From contig NC_051093.1 in assembly GCF_901709675.1 (NCBI RefSeq), positions 9,434,053-9,498,052 on the forward strand: 64,000 nucleotides of DNA, in the 5' to 3' direction. The notes beneath the pieces are model-generated. The model searched no databases. It saw only the letters and a program-made list of their open reading frames with translations, and had not been told where the DNA came from. Shown piece after piece: positions 59,901-64,000 of this stretch. Origin of the DNA: Syngnathus acus. Its lineage: Eukaryota > Chordata > Actinopteri > Syngnathiformes > Syngnathidae. The position numbers and the translations under genes are program-made. The first letter of the stretch is position 1. Each line of letters opens with the position of its first letter.

Positions 59901-60279
59901 CTGTGGCATGCGTGGAAATTCCTCACATGGGCCACAACTTGCCGGGGCTCAACACGACTAAGGAAGTGTTGACTTTTGCAAGATGGGCGTCTTGTTGTGG
60001 AATGGCCCAAGGAGCTTTCGCATCTTGTGCCTTACCTGCAAACCGTTACATGATTAAAACGCCTTCAAAGGCCCACGAGCTAATATTCAAATGGAACTGG
60101 CTTTATGGAAATTAATTGAACTATTTTAAAACGCAATCTCTTTTTTTTTCCTTTGGCTTTAAACATGTGATTTTATGACCCATGTTAGCTTTTAGCATTA
60201 ACGACAGGAAGAGGACAGATTGCGACAACAAAAACACAAACATATAACAAGAATAATGCGTGTACATTGCACTTACCAT
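53816..60279 (-). CDS. xpo6: Exportin-6
   Basis: Exportin-6 is a RanGTP-dependent karyopherin that exports actin-profilin from the nucleus. About two dozen small exons cover the whole protein. The first coding exon holds only the ATG (60277-60279), followed at once by a GTAAGT donor; the next exon (about 59632-59722) starts ASGEASLRALESLMTEFFHS. This is the importin-beta N-terminal region. Further matches are EELLNNFAQQTGAWRHCLFF, CKVIVDIGRQDWPMFYHDFF, KTTSEELACPREDLSVARKD, ALECL-like VLECLAHLFSWIPLSTHITP, INELVSKNCVPVDFEEYLLR, EKFTDFLRLFVSVHLRRIES, NITAENDCRRLHCSLRDLSS, CRVVQKFLKILQVVVQEPGQ and HKSHDLLQEEITLAVYNMAS. It ends LPTGTIKL. Length (about 1,120 residues) fits the family. Compared with human there are small insertions around residue 230. 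No frame breaks were seen. Confidence 0.95.
53935..53957 (+). repeat. (GA)n microsatellite in last xpo6 intron
   Basis: About eleven GA units. On the transcribed strand this is a CT tract directly before the last exon, so it forms part of the acceptor's pyrimidine tract. Confidence 0.85.
54946..54973 (+). repeat. (AC)n microsatellite at an xpo6 splice acceptor
   Basis: About 14 AC units. Read on the minus strand it is a GT repeat ending tgtgttttag immediately before the exon beginning REQLAAS. Confidence 0.9.
57778..57801 (+). repeat. (GA)n microsatellite in xpo6 intron
   Basis: About eleven GA units. On the minus strand it is a CT repeat just downstream of the donor after QELDER. Confidence 0.85.
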
Positions 60280-61402
60280 GTTGTGCTACCTCGGATGTGT
60301 CCTTGAGTTCTTTTAGTCACGGATTAATTACACTAATAAGACAACGTTAAGTTACCGAGCTAGCCAAAAACTGCAGCTAGCGTTAGCTGAGGTGTAGCTC
60401 GCTAACGTAACCGCAAAGGGGGCTCGTCATGGTCTGCTCGCTTTTATTCGCGACTCCGCGACCAAAACACTGATATTCACTTTGCACACACACAAAAAAA
60501 GAACATTCACTGACTCGAATCTCGCTCGACTTGTACTGGTTCTCGATTACTAAGCATGTGATAAATAAAGCATGCTACGTGCAACTGTTCTACATGCTCG
60601 TGCGATTTCATTACCCGTTGATTTTCTAAAAGCATTTCTTTAAGCTGACATGCACCACTGGTCCCGACCCTGGAAACATGTGCAGCTCTGGTTAGCGTGT
60701 TGTGTTCCTGTATCAAGTATCGGGACGCGAACGTCCGTTTAGCCAAATGCTAACATTGGCTAACTCACTCGCTCGCTCTTCTAGAAGGATGAAGGCATCG
60801 TTTTCGTTCACCGTGCTAGCTTGCCAGATGTAGACATGGCTGGTGCTCGCGATAACTCGACGGAACCGTTGCTAATTAAACGAGTGTGTCACCACGTGCA
60901 CGTTAGATTATTACGACAATTTCGGAATAATTGATATGCTCCTCGCGGTGTTGTTGCCCCCTTCTGCTCTTTGGGTGGCGCAGGAATTCGTTTCGATTGA
61001 AAATCTCACAGCTCACTTGGCCACTTCCTATTTTGAAGCAGAATCATCCAGTTAAAGGCAGTTTATGTCAAGTTAGCTAGGACAGTAAAAGCACCAATAT
61101 CCTTTACTACCTTTCAAAGTTAAACACGTTGATTGTTCAAATCATCAATTTGATTTGAAGACAAATGCCAAATTACAGTGACATTATTTTAGCACTGCCA
61201 CTTTTTTTTTTTTTTTTTTAATGAAACATAGTTACTGACTATGACACATACAAGCATTCATTGCATTATTAACAACCATCCCTCCATACACCATTCAGAC
61301 AGTTAAAAGTTCTTAAAATAACACATTTACATAATAAATGTGCGTTCGTTGGGAGGGCACCCTACTATGATCACTCAAGCGGTGTCTGTTTTTTCTTTCA
61401 TA
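60280..61402. other. xpo6 promoter region and antkmt 3' flank
   Basis: The xpo6 5' UTR and promoter probably lie at 60280-60800, which has several short gctagcgttagc-type palindromic pieces. A T18 run sits at 61202-61219. No coding exon was recognised. Confidence 0.4.
61202..61219 (+). repeat. Poly-T tract
   Basis: An 18-base T run; on the minus strand a poly-A tract. It may be a retro-element tail, but no element body is recognisable next to it. Confidence 0.8.
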
Positions 61403-62447
61403 TTAAGTTCCCCATCTGTGCTCGTTATTTTCATTGGAAGTGAGCAGTCTTTGTGCTTTCACGTTGTATGCCCAGGCTCTGTCCACACCATGTCCCTCGG
61501 TTCTGCACGGTGTCCAGTCACGTATGGGGAAACGGCCAGCTACCACCAAGGCATCATCAGGAAGCTCAGCCTCCATCTTCTTACGCAGTGGCGAAAGCTA
61601 AGTAGAAATACATAGCAATGATGAAACACAAGAATAAACAAATGTAATTGTAGCAGTTTGTTCCACTTACCACGCTAGGAGCTAAAAACACAGTAATATT
61701 CTTGCATTCTGTCAAGTCCACCTGCAAGGACGAACAAAGCAGTCAGGCATTCTCCCACTCTTCATATGTATAATAATATACTCTTGTGATTCGATGTATC
61801 CAAATTTCGAGAATGTCAAACCTTCCATAAATCTTCTCTTCGGTAGGACACGCTGTCATGACGACCCGCTCTCCACGCATGGAAGCGGGCCAGGCGAACA
61901 AGCCAGGGGTTGAGTTCATAACCAACAGCAGAAGTGAAGCCTTGCCGGTGTGCCTCCAAGACCTCCATTGAATGATTCCAAAGACAATAATTAAAACTAT
62001 TTCTCATTAGTGTGAGCGAATGCACCGTTATGAGGTGCATAAGAACAAAACACACATACAATGCCCTCTATTGACAAAACAGATGTGTCGATAAGATGCA
62101 CTTACAATGCGACCGTCACCAGATCCTAAATCCACAAGGACCCCTTTTCGACCTCTAAGCAATGTCATGACATTCCGCACTTGGGCGCTACTGGCAGGTA
62201 TGTAGGGTACCTGGGGGACATAATCAAGAATAACTCAAGTGTAAGATGATAATTAATGAACAATATACAGTCAAATAGACCACACCTGTAACCTCAATGG
62301 GACTTTCCTGAAGCCTGGCTGGAGGACTCCTATCCACATAGCGTAAACAGCGAGGCCAGTTCCAGCTGCAATTTGAGCAACATCCCAACTTCGGAGTTCC
62401 CTTGTCTTGAGCTCAGCAAATGCATCGTCTGGACCATCGTCATCCAT
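61403..62447 (-). CDS. antkmt: Adenine nucleotide translocase lysine N-methyltransferase
   Basis: ANTKMT (FAM173A) trimethylates a lysine of the mitochondrial ADP/ATP carrier; it is a membrane-anchored seven-beta-strand methyltransferase. Five coding exons: 62286-62447, about 62106-62211, 61824-61967, 61672-61722 and 61403 to about 61597. The start is the ATG at 62447 ([20 protein letters not shown]). A hydrophobic segment ([20 protein letters not shown]) provides the anchor. [17 protein letters not shown] precedes SAM motif [31 protein letters not shown] and YRREDLWKV follow, then [18 protein letters not shown] and DRAWAYNV. The last exon ends ENNEHRWGT before TAA at 61403-61405. Short length and HAWRAG/YRR motifs favour ANTKMT over ATPSCKMT (FAM173B). 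Confidence 0.9.
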
Positions 62448-63363
62448 TTCCACCTAACTGGATTTTTTTGTTTGTTTGGTAAACCTCACTGCAGAATCAG
62501 TATCTTGTTTTCATGGTATTTCATAGACGTGAATAATTATTAAAAGAGCTCTCTATAAATTGTTGCAGTTTGTAATTATGACATCGAAATAGAGTAGATG
62601 TACCAATGAGTGAAAATATTAATACGTAGTATCCGTCAGAATAAAAACTTAAAATATATAAAAATCATTCGTAACTGAAGTTACGTCAATAAATGTCAGA
62701 AGGGCTGACAGTCGGGTACGTAGTATGGGTTTTTTCGTAGGTTATAAGCATGTCAAATGCTAAAATATATATATTTTCATCAAATTTAAAGTTAAACCGA
62801 AAGTCCGTATTTACACATTATATCGCCACTGACCTCCTGGCGTGCGGACACATTAAGCGATGGACAAGTCCGCCTATAAACGATTCCGTCTCTGCGACAT
62901 TTTAGTTCCGGCACACAACAAAACTTTAGTTCCGGTACGATCATATGGACTATAATACAGGTAACAATCACTTTAAAAACAGAAAGCTGCTTCTTGTTTA
63001 CTGATAGATGTGATGGGTTAACAATTTGATACACATTTTTAGAAATAATTGCTCAAATTACCTTGAACAATTATTAGTTTTGATCATCTATGTGATGATA
63101 ATGTTAATAAATTTCCTAATACATATGAATGATTTGACAAAGGGAAATACGTAAAACTTTAATTCTAAAACGTTTTTGCAAATATTGGCATTTTCAAACG
63201 ATAACTTTATTAAATTACAATGTCATATGATGCCGAACTATCCTGCAGGCTAGTCATGTGGTCCCTCCCTGCTGTAATATATAACATGAATACAATTTGA
63301 AGAAAAGAAAAAAAAAAGTCAAAGGATTGTCTTTTTCAGAACATTTGCATTAAGAACCATGCC
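62448..63363. other. antkmt promoter and hirip3 3' flank
   Basis: AT-rich 0.9 kb. A minus-strand poly(A) signal (tttatt) lies at about 63207-63212, a likely end for hirip3. The antkmt promoter should lie at about 62450-62950. No coding exon seen. Confidence 0.4.
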
Positions 63364-64000
63364 TCAGTTGCTGTCAGCATCATCACTGATGATTCCCTTT
63401 AGGTTGTCCCAGTTTGTTGCCCTTCTACCTCGCTGGACGTTTTCTTCGTCGCTGTCAGAGCTTACCAGCCGCCGGACTGCATCGAGCGGGGATTTGCGTT
63501 GCTGCTGTTGTGCAAGGGCTCCTCTTCGTTTAGGTCGGCCTGAGTAAAGGAATTTTTAAAATTCTTAATTCAATCTATTTTTACATCGATATTTGCCCTA
63601 TTGTTAAGTCATCTATTTGGAGACCAAGAAATAATATTCGTAATCACCTTGACAATCAATTATGTTGCTGACATCCAGTTCAGCAAGCTCCCGAGCTTCT
63701 TCTTTCTTCAGGCGTACCTTTTTACATTTTTCCAAGGATGGCTGACCTGTGTAAAAGTGTAGTGCGCTAAACAAATGGGCAATTTTTGAAAGCGACGATA
63801 TCAGCCGGTCTCAATTATGAAGGCCCCCCACTGACCGTGAATACCAATATCTTCCAGCTCCTTCTTTAGTACATCCACCATGGCGCGAACAGAGCGACAT
63901 TCACCGAGGAGCTTCTTGTAATTGCGTCTCTCGCCACAGAGAGAAATGTAGCGCTTCAGCCTTACCACCGCTTTGTCGTTTTCCTGTACAAACAACCAGA
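63364..64000 (-). CDS. hirip3: HIRA-interacting protein 3, 3' part (runs off the window)
   Basis: HIRIP3 is a nuclear histone chaperone that binds H2A-H2B and HIRA. Only the C-terminal three exons lie in the window: about 63834-63983, 63649-63750 and 63364-63539. They encode the CHZ-type chaperone region, VVRLKRYISLCGERRNYKKL, then ELEDIGIHGQPSLEKCKKVR and ELAELDVSNIIDC. The end is GRPKRRG and WDNLKGIISDDADSN, like the mammalian GIISSDGESN ending. A poly-Gln/basic insert (ALAQQQQRKSP) is present. The N-terminal, long disordered part must lie beyond 64000. At the exon start near 63983 a tgtacag acceptor is visible. Confidence 0.9.

Overview
This window is ordinary nuclear DNA of a ray-finned fish, most likely a compact percomorph genome. 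The genes are intron-rich with GT/AG junctions, many introns are only about 80-150 bp, the flanks are AT-rich, and every protein recognised is the vertebrate form of its family. I cannot name the species from the sequence. There is no bacterial, viral or CRISPR content. All names below rest on remembered protein families, not on a database search.

Layout, left to right. (1) 0.8-6.2 kb: shmt1 (-) and pdap1 (-). (2) 6.8-7.9 kb: bud31 (+), head to head with pdap1 across a 0.6 kb promoter that holds a full CRE. (3) 9.6-19.7 kb: smcr8 (-) and top3a (+), head to head across a 1.1 kb GC-box promoter. (4) 23-26.9 kb: cbx7-like Polycomb gene (+). (5) 26-28.4 kb: a repeat cluster with degraded telomere-like DNA, a long foldback element and a hAT-like MITE. 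(6) 28.8-30.2 kb: a RAS GTPase (-) with a KRAS4B-like polybasic tail but a CAAX box ending in leucine. (7) 31.5-39.3 kb: slc17a7, vesicular glutamate transporter 1 (-), whose first coding exon lies 3.9 kb upstream of the second. (8) 40.3-44.2 kb: an orphan SLC6 transporter, slc6a16 (-). (9) 47.9-50.9 kb: an EPS8-like gene (+) with SH3 and C-terminal effector regions but no PTB exons that I can find. (10) 51.5-53 kb: nme4 (-). (11) 53.8-60.3 kb: xpo6 (-). (12) 61.4-62.4 kb: antkmt (-). (13) 63.4 kb to the right edge: the 3' part of hirip3 (-).

The genes do not form one pathway. The window is a patchwork of conserved vertebrate microsynteny blocks: shmt1/smcr8/top3a (human 17p11.2), pdap1/bud31 (7q22), slc17a7/slc6a16 (19q13.33) and nme4/antkmt/xpo6/hirip3 (16p). 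The first two blocks are interleaved here. Three proteins have mitochondrial connections: NME4, ANTKMT and the long form of TOP3A.

I found no undescribed molecular system. The observations most worth checking are the RAS protein with a predicted geranylgeranylation signal, the convergent CTCF-like motifs around it, the foldback element beside cbx7, and the missing PTB half of the EPS8-like gene.
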